Source of the DNA: Bacillota bacterium
GTDB taxonomy: Bacteria > Bacillota > Sulfobacillia > Sulfobacillales > Sulfobacillaceae
Assembly (NCBI GenBank): GCA_026627385.1
Contig: JAPNUR010000002.1
Coordinates: 124,001-188,000, forward strand
Direction of reading: 5' to 3'
DNA length: 64,000 bases
A model generated the notes under the pieces. It did no database searches, was not told where the DNA came from, and saw only the letters and a program-made list of their open reading frames with translations. Shown in pieces: positions 1-11,593 of this stretch (its first letter is position 1; each line of letters opens with the position of its first letter). The position numbers and the translations under genes are program-made.

Positions 1-1638
<1,638 letters not shown>

Positions 1639-1669
1639 GGGGACGAAGAATGGGCGGCAGTGTCATCCA

Positions 1670-1698
1670 TTGTGCGCGATTTCGTCAATATTTATAAT
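1670..1698 (+). promoter_or_regulatory. sigma-A-type promoter for the opp-like ATPase pair
   Basis: A perfect -10 hexamer TATAAT (1693-1698) lies 17 bp downstream of TTGTGC (1670-1675), which matches the first three bases of the -35 consensus. It sits between the ligA stop and the next start, about 90 nt upstream of the GTG at 1787. Confidence 0.5.
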
Positions 1699-1786
1699 GG
1701 GCTATGAATTTGATTGGCGGATACGCTGATGTAAGCCGGTAATGGGCCGAGAGGGACCGTTGGTGTAGGGGGAAGGAGCGACAGCG

Positions 1787-2779
1787 GTGGCAAACCGTGT
1801 CTTGGAGGTCAAAGATTTGCGCACCCACTTCTTTACGGATGAAGGGGTTGTCCCGTCGGTGGACGGTGTGAGCTTTTACATCGACGAGGAAGAGACGTTG
1901 GGAATTGTTGGCGAATCAGGGTGCGGGAAAAGCGTGACATCGCTGTCGATCATGCGGCTGGTGCCGAGTCCGCCGGGACGCATCGTTGGCGGTGAGATTT
2001 GGTTTCAAGGTGAGAACCTGGTTACCAAGACGCCCGATCAAATGCGGCAAATTCGGGGCAAAGACATGGCGATGATCTTTCAAGAACCCATGACCTCACT
2101 GAATCCGGTGTATACTGTGGGCGACCAAATTGCGGAGACGGTCATGTTGCATCAGCGGGTGAGTCGCCGCGAGGCGTTCCACCGAGCGGTCGAGATGTTG
2201 CGCTTGGTGGGGATTCCCGCACCGGAGCGACGGGCCCGCGAATATCCGCACCAACTGTCGGGCGGCATGCGCCAACGGGTGATGATTGCCATGGCGTTAG
2301 CGTGCAATCCCAAGTTGCTCATTGCGGATGAACCAACGACCGCCTTGGACGTGACCATTCAAGCGCAGATTTTAGATCTGATGAAACAGCTGAAAGCCGA
2401 GTTCCATGCAGCTATTATGTTAATTACGCATGATTTAGGCGTCGTCGCCGAGATGTGTGACCGCGTGGCAGTCATGTATGCGGGCAAAGTCGTCGAAGAG
2501 GCGACGACCGCGGACCTGTTTGCCGAGCCATTGCACCCGTACACCGAGGGCTTACTGGCTTCGATACCCCGGATCGATGAAAGTCGCCGCGAGAAGCTCC
2601 ACGTGATTGAAGGCACCGTGCCCAATCTGCTGCATTTGCCGCGCGGGTGTGCCTTTGCGCCGCGCTGTCCGCGGGCGATGAATATTTGCCGGCAGGAAGC
2701 GCCTGTGCTGACTGAGGTGGAAACGGGACGCAAAGTGAGTTGCTGGCTACATGCGCCGGGAAAGGAGGCGGCGTCATGA
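1787..2779 (+). CDS. Oligopeptide/dipeptide ABC transporter ATPase (OppD-like)
   Basis: This is a cytoplasmic ATP-hydrolysing subunit of a peptide importer. In the 330 residues are Walker A GESGCGKS, the Q-loop in [12 protein letters not shown], the signature LSGGMRQRV, Walker [13 protein letters not shown] and the switch histidine in ITHDLGVV. The C-terminal cysteine-rich extension typical of Opp/Dpp ATPases follows ([15 protein letters not shown]). The start is GTG, preceded by GGAAGGAG at a good distance. It overlaps the next gene by four bases (ATGA), so the two ATPases are translated together. No permease or binding-protein gene is nearby, so the substrate cannot be given. Confidence 0.92.
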   Translation: MANRVLEVKDLRTHFFTDEGVVPSVDGVSFYIDEEETLGIVGESGCGKSVTSLSIMRLVPSPPGRIVGGEIWFQGENLVTKTPDQMRQIRGKDMAMIFQEPMTSLNPVYTVGDQIAETVMLHQRVSRREAFHRAVEMLRLVGIPAPERRAREYPHQLSGGMRQRVMIAMALACNPKLLIADEPTTALDVTIQAQILDLMKQLKAEFHAAIMLITHDLGVVAEMCDRVAVMYAGKVVEEATTADLFAEPLHPYTEGLLASIPRIDESRREKLHVIEGTVPNLLHLPRGCAFAPRCPRAMNICRQEAPVLTEVETGRKVSCWLHAPGKEAAS

Positions 2780-3783
2780 GTGTAGCGCGGTCGGAGATCA
2801 CGGCTCCACCAGTCAGCGATCCGGCGGTGTTGTTGTCAGTGCGCAACCTGACCAAATACTTTCCGATTACTGGGGGGTTGTTTTCTCGCACGGTCGGACA
2901 CGTGAAGGCGGTGGATGGTGTCAGCTTTGACATCCGTAGGGGTGAAACCTTAGGCCTGGTGGGCGAGTCGGGATGCGGGAAAACCACCACCGGGCGAGCC
3001 ATCTTACGCCTGATAGAGCCTACCTCAGGTCAGATCATTTTTGAAGGGCGCGACATTGTGCCACTGCCCAAACGGGAGATGCGGGCCTTGCGCCGCGAAA
3101 TGCAAATCGTATTTCAGGACCCGTTTGGCTCGCTCAACCCGCGGATGTCGGTCGGTGAAATCTTAGAAGAGCCGCTCATTATTCACCACATGGGCAATCG
3201 CCAAGAACGTCAAAAGCGCGTGCGCGAATTGCTGGAGGTCGTCGGCCTAGCTGCGTATCACATCCGTCGTTATCCCCACGAGTTTTCGGGTGGGCAGCGG
3301 CAGCGCATCGGTATTGCGCGGGCGCTGGCGCTCAACCCCAAGCTGGTGGTCGCCGACGAACCGGTGTCGGCTCTCGACGTTTCGATTCAGTCGCAAATCT
3401 TAAACCTCATGGAGGATTTGCAGCGTGAATTCGGCCTAACCTACCTTTTCATTGCCCACGGTTTAAATGTCATTCGCCACATTTCCGACCGCGTGGGGGT
3501 CATGTACCTGGGCGCGATGGTGGAGATTGCGGAAGCTGACGAGATTTACCGACACCCGCTTCATCCCTATACCGAGGCGCTCTTTTCGGCTATCCCGATT
3601 CCGAATCCGGCCGCCCGCCGAGAACGCATTATTCTCCAGGGCGATGTGCCCAGTCCGGTCAATCCTCCTAGTGGTTGTCGGTTTCACACGCGCTGCCCGA
3701 TGGCCCAGGAACAGTGCCGGGTGGAGCGGCCAGTACTGAAAGAATCAGCGCCCGACCATTGGGTGGCTTGCCATTTTCGTTAG
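2776..3783 (+). CDS. Oligopeptide/dipeptide ABC transporter ATPase (OppF-like)
   Basis: This is the second ATPase of the peptide importer, pairing with OppD to power transport. It has 335 residues with Walker [10 protein letters not shown], signature [15 protein letters not shown], Walker [13 protein letters not shown] and the C-terminal cysteine block [15 protein letters not shown]. The switch region reads [11 protein letters not shown]: the histidine is kept but the usual aspartate after it is glycine. The start ATG at 2776 is chosen because AAAGGAGG lies 7 nt upstream and it overlaps the oppD-like stop. A longer reading from 2740 has no such signal. Confidence 0.92.
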   Translation: MSVARSEITAPPVSDPAVLLSVRNLTKYFPITGGLFSRTVGHVKAVDGVSFDIRRGETLGLVGESGCGKTTTGRAILRLIEPTSGQIIFEGRDIVPLPKREMRALRREMQIVFQDPFGSLNPRMSVGEILEEPLIIHHMGNRQERQKRVRELLEVVGLAAYHIRRYPHEFSGGQRQRIGIARALALNPKLVVADEPVSALDVSIQSQILNLMEDLQREFGLTYLFIAHGLNVIRHISDRVGVMYLGAMVEIAEADEIYRHPLHPYTEALFSAIPIPNPAARRERIILQGDVPSPVNPPSGCRFHTRCPMAQEQCRVERPVLKESAPDHWVACHFR

Positions 3784-3823
3784 AGATGACGGCGGGGGTT
3801 CCTGGGGCGCATGCAGGTGAGCG

Positions 3824-4246
3824 ATGACGCGGATTAGCTGGACTGAGTATTTTATGCAGATGAGCATGCTGGTGGCCACGCGGTCGACCTGTCCGCGTCG
3901 CCAAGTGGGGGCGGTATTGGTTCGCGATCACCGCGTGATCGCTACGGGGTACAACGGGTCATTAACGGGACAGCCGCATTGCCTGGACGTGGGCTGCGTA
4001 ATCGAAAATGGGCACTGCGTGCGGACCATTCACGCGGAAATGAACGCGTTGTTGCAGTGTGCCCGCTACGGGGTAGCGACTGAGGGCGTCGAGGCTTATT
4101 GCACGGATATGCCCTGCCGCTCCTGTGCTCGTGCGTTGGTCCAGGCGGGTATTCATCGCATTTTTTACCAACGGGGGTATGATAGTCCGGAGACGCTGGC
4201 TCTGGCCCGCGATGGGGTTCTAGAGTTAATTTGCGTGTCCCAATAG
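3824..4246 (+). CDS. Zinc-dependent deoxycytidylate (dCMP)-type deaminase
   Basis: It likely deaminates dCMP to dUMP, feeding dTMP synthesis. The 140-residue protein has the cytidine-deaminase-like zinc site: HAEMNALL (His plus catalytic Glu, around 70) and PCRSC (two cysteines, around 97). An N-terminal STCPRRQVGAVLV block is typical of the dCMP/ComEB group. The start ATG follows AGGTGAG. It stands 40 nt after the peptide ATPases and may share their transcript. A ComEB-like competence-locus protein is the alternative name; no comEA or comEC is nearby, so the metabolic role is preferred. Confidence 0.85.
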   Translation: MTRISWTEYFMQMSMLVATRSTCPRRQVGAVLVRDHRVIATGYNGSLTGQPHCLDVGCVIENGHCVRTIHAEMNALLQCARYGVATEGVEAYCTDMPCRSCARALVQAGIHRIFYQRGYDSPETLALARDGVLELICVSQ

Positions 4247-4532
4247 ACACGGGGGTATTCAATTCGGGTTGGCGAAACCGCCTGTTTAGGCCCCTTCGGA
4301 TGCTCTACATAGGAGGGAGCACCTACAGACCTTAGATCGCTGGGTTCACGGTGGTGCGCTTGATGTTGGTGTTGTCGGCGCCGATACTCGACAATGCCTT
4401 GTGAGTTCTATGGGCCAAGAATTCGATGCTAGTCCAGCCTAGGGGTATATTGACCTAATGCCTAGGGCGGGGTTTTCTTATTGGTCTAACGCCAGGCATC
4501 CGCGGGCGATGCACGAGGGTAGCCGAGGTTGA
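4247..4532 (+). other. Gene-free interval, possible untranslated RNA
   Basis: About 290 bases without a convincing reading frame separate the deaminase from gatC. The stretch contains an aggaggg motif with no useful frame after it, several short self-complementary segments and, at its end, a hairpin followed by a T-run. It could be a long 5' leader or a small independent RNA. The SRP RNA loop and T-box motifs are absent, so no RNA family is assigned. Confidence 0.3.
4437..4478 (+). terminator. Putative rho-independent terminator
   Basis: GCCTAGG (4437-4443) can pair with CCTAGGGC (4461-4468) with one bulged base. An inner GGT/ACC pair is possible in the loop. The stem is followed by GGGGTTTTCTTATT. 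The stem is imperfect, so this is moderate evidence only. It would end transcription from the deaminase operon or from an RNA in the preceding gap. Confidence 0.35.
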
Positions 4533-4541
4533 TGTTATAAT
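4533..4541 (+). promoter_or_regulatory. Extended -10 promoter for gatCAB
   Basis: TGTTATAAT (TGn plus a perfect TATAAT at 4536-4541) lies 25 nt upstream of the gatC start. No good -35 hexamer is present 16-18 bp upstream, which is common for extended -10 promoters. Confidence 0.5.
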
Positions 4542-4566
4542 GGGACGAGTGTAAGGGGGGATCTGG

Positions 4567-4878
4567 GTGGGTTTGACCGATCATGAAATCCAACATGTGG
4601 CGCGACTGGCCCGATTAAGATTGACGGCAGATGAATTGCCGGTGATTCGGCGCGATTTAAATCGCGTGTTGGAATATGTCTCGCAATTACAGACGCTGGA
4701 CTTGGCGAATGTCGAGCCGACGATGCATGTGGTCAAGAGCGAAACCCCGCTTCGTCACGACCAGGTCGAGCCGTCGTTACCCGTGTTAGAGGCAACCCGC
4801 AATGCTGCCCAGGTCGAAGAGGGGATGTTTAAAGTCCCGCGGATCATGGACAGCGAAGGGGGCGGCGCGGGTGAGTAA
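4567..4878 (+). CDS. gatC: Asp-tRNA(Asn)/Glu-tRNA(Gln) amidotransferase subunit C
   Basis: This small scaffold subunit of the GatCAB complex converts Glu-tRNA(Gln) (and possibly Asp-tRNA(Asn)) to the amide form. The 103 residues match the family pattern: DHEIQHVARLARLRL at the N-terminus, a helical middle with LNRVLEYVSQLQTLD, and VEPTMHV in the C-terminal part. The start is GTG. It overlaps gatA by eight bases. The C-A-B gene order is a common Firmicutes arrangement. Confidence 0.93.
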   Translation: MGLTDHEIQHVARLARLRLTADELPVIRRDLNRVLEYVSQLQTLDLANVEPTMHVVKSETPLRHDQVEPSLPVLEATRNAAQVEEGMFKVPRIMDSEGGGAGE

Positions 4879-6322
4879 TCGCTTATGGACCGAAGAGGCG
4901 GTACGCCTGCATGAGATGTTTGTGGCGGGCAAGGTGTCTTGCGAGGAGATTGTCCAGGACCACCTGGAACACCTGGCCGCAGTGGACCCAGGGATAGGAG
5001 CCTTTCTTCATGTGGCCGCCGACCAAGCCTTGGCGCAAGCGAAGGAGGCGGACCGGTGGTCGACGGAAGAGCGGCAAATGAGGCCGTTGTCCGGGGTTCC
5101 TATTGCGGTAAAAGATAACATTGTGACGCAACGGATGCCAACGACGGCTGCTTCGCGCATGCTGGAAAAGTTTTACGCCCCCTACAACGCAACCGTGGTG
5201 GAGAAACTTTACGCCGCTGGTGGTATCCTCATGGGCAAAACGAATCTCGACGAGTTCGCCATGGGTTCTTCCACCGAGCATTCGGCGTTTCATCCGACGC
5301 GTAATCCGTGGCAGCGCGATCGGGTGCCCGGAGGATCGAGTGGCGGGTCCGCTGCGGCGGTGGCCGCAGGCATGGTGCCCATCGCCTTGGGATCCGACAC
5401 CGGCGGGTCGATCCGCCAGCCGGCTGCCTATTGTGGCATTGTGGGAATGAAACCCACCTATGGTCGTGTATCGCGGTATGGATTAATTGCGTTTGCCTCG
5501 AGCCTCGACCAAATTGGTCCCATGGCGCGCACGGTGCGCGATGCAGCCCTGCTTTACCACGTGATTGAGGGACCCGACGCGCGGGACGCGACGTCTTTGC
5601 CGCTTACCGCATCGCCACCGACTCGATCCGGCCCCTGGCGCATTGGGGTGCCGCGCGAATATTTCCAAGAGGGGATCGACCCCAGGGTGGGCGATGTCAT
5701 CGACCGCTATCTCCGCCGCCTCAGCGATGCGGGCCATGAAATCCGGGATCTGTCGTTGCCGCACACGCGCTACGCAGTCGCGACGTATTACCTCATAGCC
5801 CCGGCGGAAGCGTCGTCGAATTTGGCGCGCTACGACGGGGTTCGCTACGGATTTCGCTGCGACGCGCGGGATCTTGTCAGCCTTTACGAACGCACCCGCG
5901 ACGAGGGCTTTGGGCCTGAAGTCAAGCGGCGCATTTTATTAGGGACGCATGCGTTGTCTAGCGGGTACTACGACGCCTATTACCTGACAGCCCAGAAAGT
6001 GCGCACGCTGATTCGCCAAGACTTTGATGCAGCCTTTAACGCCGTGGATTTTGTGGTCGCCCCGACAACGCCGGATGTGGCGTTTCGCTTCGGTGAGCGG
6101 GATGACGATCCCCTCAAAATGTATTTGGGCGACATTTACACAGTGACGGCCAATTTGGCCGGATTGCCGGCGATATCGTTGCCAGCGGGGTGGGTTGACG
6201 GACTGCCGGTTGGTGTGCAGTGGATGGCCCGGCCACTTTTTGACAATGCCTTGCTTGACGCGGCGCAAGCGGCGGAGGCCCTCATGCCGCCGTTTCAGTT
6301 TCCCCAGGAGGTCAGAGAATGA
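4871..6322 (+). CDS. gatA: Asp/Glu-tRNA amidotransferase subunit A (amidase)
   Basis: This glutaminase subunit releases ammonia from glutamine for tRNA amidation. It has 483 residues with the amidase-signature catalytic lysine in PIAVKDNI, the glycine/serine-rich [14 protein letters not shown] and the nucleophile region [16 protein letters not shown] (Ser-cisSer-Lys triad). The GTG at 4871 is taken as the start because it follows GAAGGGGGCGG and overlaps the gatC stop. The upstream codons back to 4802 lie inside gatC and look unrelated to the family. It ends in an ATGA overlap with gatB. Confidence 0.95.
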   Translation: MSNRLWTEEAVRLHEMFVAGKVSCEEIVQDHLEHLAAVDPGIGAFLHVAADQALAQAKEADRWSTEERQMRPLSGVPIAVKDNIVTQRMPTTAASRMLEKFYAPYNATVVEKLYAAGGILMGKTNLDEFAMGSSTEHSAFHPTRNPWQRDRVPGGSSGGSAAAVAAGMVPIALGSDTGGSIRQPAAYCGIVGMKPTYGRVSRYGLIAFASSLDQIGPMARTVRDAALLYHVIEGPDARDATSLPLTASPPTRSGPWRIGVPREYFQEGIDPRVGDVIDRYLRRLSDAGHEIRDLSLPHTRYAVATYYLIAPAEASSNLARYDGVRYGFRCDARDLVSLYERTRDEGFGPEVKRRILLGTHALSSGYYDAYYLTAQKVRTLIRQDFDAAFNAVDFVVAPTTPDVAFRFGERDDDPLKMYLGDIYTVTANLAGLPAISLPAGWVDGLPVGVQWMARPLFDNALLDAAQAAEALMPPFQFPQEVRE

Positions 6323-7794
6323 GCGAAGCGTTTGACGTGATCATCGGCTTAGAGGTGCATGTTGAGCTCAAAACGGCATCCAAGCTGTTCTGTTGCTGCT
6401 CGACCGCCTTTGGGGCGCCACCTAACTCTCAGACCTGTCCCGTCTGCCTCGGCTTGCCTGGCGTACTACCCGTCCCCAACTCAGAAGCGATCCGCCTCGC
6501 AGTCCGGTCTGCGCTGGCGTTGAATTGCCAGGTGCGACCTTTCTCGAAATTTGACCGCAAGCAATATTTTTATCCCGATTTGCCCAAAGCCTATCAGATC
6601 TCGCAGTACGATCAGCCGTTGGCGGAGTTTGGATGGGTCACCATTCACCCGTCGGGTGAGGAGGCCAAACGCGTTGGCATCCGTCGGATTCATCTTGAAG
6701 AAGATGCGGGGAAACTCAACCATTTGGGGCAACGTCTGGGGGATGCGGTCGGATCATTAGTCGACTTGAATCGCGCCGGGGTGCCGCTCATAGAAATTGT
6801 GTCCGAACCGGATATGCGTTCTGCTGAGGAAGCGCGGCTGTACTTGACCGAGCTGCGTGCCGTATTAAGTTATCTGGATGTGTCTGATCTCCGCATGGAA
6901 GAGGGATCCTTGCGCTGTGATGCGAATGTGTCCTTACGGCCGCACGGATATCAGGGGTCGTTGGAGGAATTGCCGCGAGTGGAAATCAAAAATGTGAATT
7001 CCATTCGCAATGTCCAGCGCGGGATCGAATATGAAGTTGTTCGCCAAGCCGACATGCTGAAGCGTGGCGAGCGCATCGTGCGAGAAACGCGAGGCTTTGA
7101 TGACAGCACCGGCCGCACCTACAGCCAACGCAGCAAGGAGGAAGCTCACGATTACCGTTACTTTCCTGAACCGGATTTGCCGCCGTTACGGTTATCCCCG
7201 GAATGGATTGAGGCCCAGCGTACGGCATTACCGTTGTTACCCGACGCCATTCGCCGTGATTTGCGAAGCCGCGGTATTCCCGATAAGGATGTGGAAGTGT
7301 TGGTGTTAGACCGCGAGGCGTATGAGTATTGGAAGGACGCGGCTCAAGCGTTTTCTGATGATCGGCTGATCGTGAACTGGATGTTATCGGACGTGTCGCG
7401 CCTGATTCATTTGCGCGGGGAGACGTTTGCCACCGCCACAGTGCGCCCCGCGCAGCTTGTCGAGTTATTGAAGTTGATTCAAGAAGGCACGTTATCCGGA
7501 CGCATGGCGAAAGACGTGTTGGAGGCTATGTTCGAGACCGGTCAAGACGCGCAGGCGCTGGTGAAACAAAAGGGGTTAAGTCAAATCACCGACGAAGAGG
7601 CGTTGATGCAAGTGGTGAATCAAGTGCTTGAGACGCATCGTCATGTCGTCGCCGACTATCTCTCGGGGAAGGAAAAAGCCTTAGCTTATTTGGTTGGACA
7701 AGTCATGAAATTAACCCGAGGACAAGCGAAGCCTGACTTGGTGAATCGGCTGATCAAGGAGGCGATCAGTGGTAGCCAAGCAGTTTCCAGCTAG
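6319..7794 (+). CDS. gatB: Asp/Glu-tRNA amidotransferase subunit B
   Basis: This subunit binds the mischarged tRNA and activates its side chain with ATP before amide transfer. The 491 residues begin with VIIGLEVHVELKT, a family hallmark, followed by a cysteine pair region (FCCCS ... CPVCLGLPG) for zinc. Later come YFYPDLPKAYQISQ and KNVNSIRNVQRGI, and then a helical C-terminal tail domain (GatB/YqeY type). The ATG start overlaps the gatA stop by four bases, with an aggaggt-like signal upstream. The following gene starts inside its 3' end. Confidence 0.96.
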   Translation: MSEAFDVIIGLEVHVELKTASKLFCCCSTAFGAPPNSQTCPVCLGLPGVLPVPNSEAIRLAVRSALALNCQVRPFSKFDRKQYFYPDLPKAYQISQYDQPLAEFGWVTIHPSGEEAKRVGIRRIHLEEDAGKLNHLGQRLGDAVGSLVDLNRAGVPLIEIVSEPDMRSAEEARLYLTELRAVLSYLDVSDLRMEEGSLRCDANVSLRPHGYQGSLEELPRVEIKNVNSIRNVQRGIEYEVVRQADMLKRGERIVRETRGFDDSTGRTYSQRSKEEAHDYRYFPEPDLPPLRLSPEWIEAQRTALPLLPDAIRRDLRSRGIPDKDVEVLVLDREAYEYWKDAAQAFSDDRLIVNWMLSDVSRLIHLRGETFATATVRPAQLVELLKLIQEGTLSGRMAKDVLEAMFETGQDAQALVKQKGLSQITDEEALMQVVNQVLETHRHVVADYLSGKEKALAYLVGQVMKLTRGQAKPDLVNRLIKEAISGSQAVSS

Positions 7795-8701
7795 CGCGAA
7801 AGGTGAGTATCGCCGCGTGCGCGTTGTCGCGCCAGCCAGCGCGGTCAATCAGGAGGCCATCTGGCGAACGGTGGAGGCGCTTAGCGGGCGGGGCTTTGAG
7901 GTCACTTTAGGCGATCATGTGTTTGATGTCTGGCACGAGGTACTGCGATTAGCGGGGCGCGACGTCGACCGCGCAAAAGATTTGGTTGCGGCCCTCGAAG
8001 ACCCGGCGGTGGATTGGATTTTGGCTGCCCGGGGCGGGTACGGGGCGTTGCGCCTGTTGCCCTATTTGCCGCAGCCGGTCTTGGATGCGTGTTACCCGAA
8101 GCCCCTCGTGGGTTTCAGCGACATTACCGTCCTGCATGTGTTGTGGCACCGCATGGGCTGGTGGAGCATTCATGGCCCTAACGCCGAGGCGGATTGGCGC
8201 GGGGCAGCGGGCGAGAGTGTGGCGGCGCTCTTAAACCCTACGCCCCGGCTTATCGCGGCGGAGGCTTCGCTCCAATGTTTGGCCCATCCGCTTGACACAT
8301 CACTCACCGCTCCTTGGTGCGGGGGTAACTTGACATTGCTGACTGCGCTCTTGGGCACCCCTTTGGCACCTCGATTTGATGGGTGCATCCTGTACCTGGA
8401 AGAGGTCAATGAGGCGCCGTACCGGATCGATCGAATGCTGCAGCAAATCAAATTGGCGGGTCACTTTGGCCATATTCGCGGGGTTATTTTTGGGGATGCT
8501 ACCGGGGATGAGGACCATGAGGGCTCCGAAGTGAGGGCCATCTTAAGCGAGTGGGGCGAACGAGTGGGGCTGCCCGTCTGGTGGGGATTTCCGTCCTCCC
8601 ATCGGTCGCCTACCTTGGCAGTGCCGCTGGGGATCCCGTGCACCATCGACCCCAGCGGACGCGTCTCACTTGCGGGGAGTGCTGCAGCGCAACATGCATA
8701 A
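7769..8701 (+). CDS. LD-carboxypeptidase, S66 family (LdcA/MccF-like)
   Basis: Family members cleave an L,D-peptide bond during murein recycling or inactivate microcin-like peptides. The 310-residue protein has the S66 N-terminal RVVAPAS, the GGYGALRLLPYL segment, the nucleophile block GFSDITVLH and a C-terminal half with LEEVNEAPYRIDRML and a late His in PSSHRSPT. The GTG start is preceded by AAGGAGG (7756-7762) and overlaps gatB by 26 nt. It has no signal peptide, which supports a cytoplasmic role. LdcA and MccF functions cannot be separated by eye. Confidence 0.88.
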   Translation: MVAKQFPASAKGEYRRVRVVAPASAVNQEAIWRTVEALSGRGFEVTLGDHVFDVWHEVLRLAGRDVDRAKDLVAALEDPAVDWILAARGGYGALRLLPYLPQPVLDACYPKPLVGFSDITVLHVLWHRMGWWSIHGPNAEADWRGAAGESVAALLNPTPRLIAAEASLQCLAHPLDTSLTAPWCGGNLTLLTALLGTPLAPRFDGCILYLEEVNEAPYRIDRMLQQIKLAGHFGHIRGVIFGDATGDEDHEGSEVRAILSEWGERVGLPVWWGFPSSHRSPTLAVPLGIPCTIDPSGRVSLAGSAAAQHA

Positions 8702-10040
8702 AGACGCCACAGTGGTCATTGAGCGGATGGGGCAGTATGGCGAAGGGGTGGGCCGCATGCCAGACGGACGGTTGGCCTTTGTGCCGAATGCTCTGCCAGG
8801 GGAGACGGTGGACATCCGGGTGACAGAGACTCGAAGCCGCTTTGTGCGCGGGGCGGTCGTCAAGCGACACGATACGTCGCACGAGCGCGTAAAGCCAGTG
8901 TGCCCTATCTACGATCTCTGCGGAGGCTGTACTTTTCAACATTGGCAATACCAAGCGGAACTCCGCTACAAGGAAGCGCGCGTGAAAGACGCCCTGGAGC
9001 GCATCGCCCACGTCGACAGTCGCGTCGTCCAACCCATCCGGGCCAATGAGACGCCGTATGGTTACCGCAACAAAGGACAATTTCCGTTTGGTCGCCACAA
9101 CGGGCGTACAGTTCTGGGGCTATATCGGCGCGGCAGTCATGAGGTGGTTGACCTTGACCGCTGCGCCATCCAGGATGAGTTAGTGAACACCGTGCTTAAA
9201 GCGGCCGAATCGCTGGCTCGCGCGAGCGGGTTGCCACCGTACGATGAAGTGACGCATACGGGTGTCTTGCGTTACTTACTGATCCGAACCTCGCGCTATC
9301 AGGGACGCGCATTGGTTCTGTGGGTCGTGGCCCGCGTTGATCCGGTTCTCGCATCGTTAGCGCGCGAATTGATGAAGCGTGTACCCGCTGTTGAAGGGGT
9401 CGGAGTCAATGTGAACGCCGATATCGGCAATCGCGTGTTGGGTTCCGAGACGCGGGTGTTGGCCGGGGAATCCTCCATTGTTGAAGAGATCTTGGGCCTC
9501 AAATTTCGGTTGTCGTTTACGTCCTTTTTTCAAGTGAACCCCCAGCAGGCGGCGCTCCTGTATGCGACGGCGTTGGACTTTCTCGATGAAACCACGAACA
9601 GTGTCTGGGACCTCTATTCCGGTGTCGGGACTTTGGCTATTTTGGCGGCGACGCGGGTGCGGGAGGTGCGGGCCATCGAGATTAACGCGGATGCCGTGGC
9701 CGATGCGTTAGACAATGTCCGGCTTAACGGCTTAACGAACGTGCGCATGGAGGTCGGTGCCGTAGAGCAGGTGATGAGTGAGTGGGTAGCCAAGGGTTAT
9801 CGGGTGCCCGATGCGGTTATTGTCGATCCGCCGCGAAAGGGTCTAGATGCTCGCGTGATCGACGCTTTGTTGCAACTTAAACCGCGGCGCATCGTGTACA
9901 TTAGCTGCCAACCCGAAACCTGGGCGCGCGATGTGCACCGCTTATCGCACCATTATCGACTCACGGCCGCGACGCCAGTGGACATGTTTTCGCGCAGCGA
10001 TCACGTGGAAGTCGCCTCAGCTCTTGACCTTCAGGCGTGA
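8694..10040 (+). CDS. RumA/RlmD-family 23S rRNA (uracil-5-)-methyltransferase
   Basis: It is a SAM-dependent RNA methyltransferase that makes 5-methyluridine. N-terminal TRAM-like residues (GQYGEGVGRM) are followed by an Fe-S cysteine cluster (CPIYDLCGGCTFQHW), then SAM-binding DLYSGVGTLAILAA, DPPRKGLD and the catalytic cysteine in YISCQPETW. Its 448 residues match the family. ATG 8694 is preferred because GGGGAG lies about 13 nt upstream. A TTG at 8670 is an alternative. It overlaps the LD-carboxypeptidase stop. Whether U1939, U747 or another uridine is the target cannot be read from sequence. Confidence 0.9.
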   Translation: MHKDATVVIERMGQYGEGVGRMPDGRLAFVPNALPGETVDIRVTETRSRFVRGAVVKRHDTSHERVKPVCPIYDLCGGCTFQHWQYQAELRYKEARVKDALERIAHVDSRVVQPIRANETPYGYRNKGQFPFGRHNGRTVLGLYRRGSHEVVDLDRCAIQDELVNTVLKAAESLARASGLPPYDEVTHTGVLRYLLIRTSRYQGRALVLWVVARVDPVLASLARELMKRVPAVEGVGVNVNADIGNRVLGSETRVLAGESSIVEEILGLKFRLSFTSFFQVNPQQAALLYATALDFLDETTNSVWDLYSGVGTLAILAATRVREVRAIEINADAVADALDNVRLNGLTNVRMEVGAVEQVMSEWVAKGYRVPDAVIVDPPRKGLDARVIDALLQLKPRRIVYISCQPETWARDVHRLSHHYRLTAATPVDMFSRSDHVEVASALDLQA

Positions 10041-10042
10041 CA

Positions 10043-11479
10043 TTAAGAGCCTGGGTTTGGTTCCCCTTGGGAGGTGGGATGGCGATAGCGGCGCACGATG
10101 AGCCAGGCGATGAGCGCAATGACGATGCCGCCAAATCCAAGTACTGCACCTACTAATTCCCCTTTGGCGAGGGGGGACACCGCCATTGCCAGCACCACGA
10201 CAGCCATGACGAAATAGGTCGTGTAGGGAAAGCCCCAAAGTTTATGGACCAGCCGCTCCGGATGATGTTTGAGCAAATACGGGCGATAGTAGCGTTCTGT
10301 GAGTAAGATCATGAGCCAAATGAACATAGCTTGAAATCCGGTGGCCGTAACGAGGTAGCTGTAGGCTTTTTTCGGCAACACGTAGGCCAGAATGATGGTC
10401 AATGCCAAAAGCCCGGCGCTGGTCCAAATCGCTCGCGAGGGCTGTCCCTTTTTATTGAGTTTGCCTAATGCCTTTGGCGCTTCACCTTGGTGGGCTAGGG
10501 AATAGAGAACGCGAACATTGGAATAGAGGGCAGCATTCATGGTTGACAGCACGGCAAACAGCAGAACCAAGTTCATAATCGTCGACACGTAAGGGAGGGT
10601 ACTAACGTGCAGTGCAAGGATAAAGGGACTAATTTTATCGGACTCTTGGGACCAGGGCGTAATGGCCAGGATGAGAAAGATCGAGCCTAAAAACATGATG
10701 GTGACCAGCACCACGGTATTGCGAATGGCTTCGCTCAGTGTCCGATGGGGATCCTTGGCTTCGGCCGCAGCTAAGCCAATCACACCCGTCCCCGCATAGG
10801 CGAACAGCACTAAAATCATGGCGGGCAAGGCGTGGAACCAACCGTTAGGCACCCACCCCCCGTGGTGGGCCCAAAGGGTGGTGACCGACGGCAGCGGGCG
10901 GCGGGTGGGCAGAACATGCACAAAGGTCAATACGCCCCAAAGGATAAAGGCCAGGACAGCGACCGATTTGATGCCGGCCATGAAATCTTCAACGGTGCCA
11001 AACCCACGGACGCTAATAAAATTGACGGCGATGATAAAAGCGGAATAAATCAGCGACCATACCCAAAGCGGCATGGCGGGAAACCAGTAACGGGAAAAGA
11101 GAGCGGCAGCGGTGACCTCGCTAGACATGGTTAGCACGCTGGAAAACCAGAATATCCAGCCGGACACAAATGTCCAGCCGGGCCCTAGAACTTCCCGCGT
11201 AAAGACCAAAAACGAACCGGGGGTTGGGGTGGCAATAGACATTTCAGCCAGGGCATTGATCTCAATGGCCATCAACAGTGCTCCTAGCGCGTACATGGCC
11301 AAAACCACGGGACCCGCGTAATGGATAGCCAAACCGCTGGCCATGAAAAGCCCAGATCCCATGATGCCGCCGATGGTCAAAAGGGTTAGAGTAAAGGAGG
11401 TTAAATCGCGCTGAAAAGCACGGTGCGCGGTTTTGTGACGACGTTTGACGCGAGGACGGTGCTGGGTCTTAATACTCAC
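10043..11479 (-). CDS. APC-superfamily amino acid permease
   Basis: This polytopic membrane transporter probably imports an amino acid by proton symport. The 478 residues have a basic N-terminal tail, then the family's first helix TIGGIMGSGLFMASG and about twelve hydrophobic segments, ending with a short basic tail. The GTG at 11479 is the likely start: AAAAGGGATG precedes it, and translation further upstream (to 11623) would be proline- and cysteine-rich sequence unlike any permease. It resembles the AAT/GABA-permease branch. The substrate is unknown. It converges with the rRNA methyltransferase and diverges from the thioesterase. Confidence 0.88.
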   Translation of the reverse strand: MSIKTQHRPRVKRRHKTAHRAFQRDLTSFTLTLLTIGGIMGSGLFMASGLAIHYAGPVVLAMYALGALLMAIEINALAEMSIATPTPGSFLVFTREVLGPGWTFVSGWIFWFSSVLTMSSEVTAAALFSRYWFPAMPLWVWSLIYSAFIIAVNFISVRGFGTVEDFMAGIKSVAVLAFILWGVLTFVHVLPTRRPLPSVTTLWAHHGGWVPNGWFHALPAMILVLFAYAGTGVIGLAAAEAKDPHRTLSEAIRNTVVLVTIMFLGSIFLILAITPWSQESDKISPFILALHVSTLPYVSTIMNLVLLFAVLSTMNAALYSNVRVLYSLAHQGEAPKALGKLNKKGQPSRAIWTSAGLLALTIILAYVLPKKAYSYLVTATGFQAMFIWLMILLTERYYRPYLLKHHPERLVHKLWGFPYTTYFVMAVVVLAMAVSPLAKGELVGAVLGFGGIVIALIAWLIVRRYRHPTSQGEPNPGS

Positions 11480-11593
11480 GAGAACATCCCTTTTCCACAG
11501 TGAATTGCCATGGCTTCCCAATTGTGGTAACGCCATAACGGGTTGAGGATAGCATGAGCATTTGTGCATGACCTTATACGGAGGTGGCAGAGC

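Noticed and set aside
4247-4532. SRP RNA or T-box in the pre-gatC gap
   Set aside because: The conserved SRP loop and the T-box GGGTGGNACC motif are both absent.
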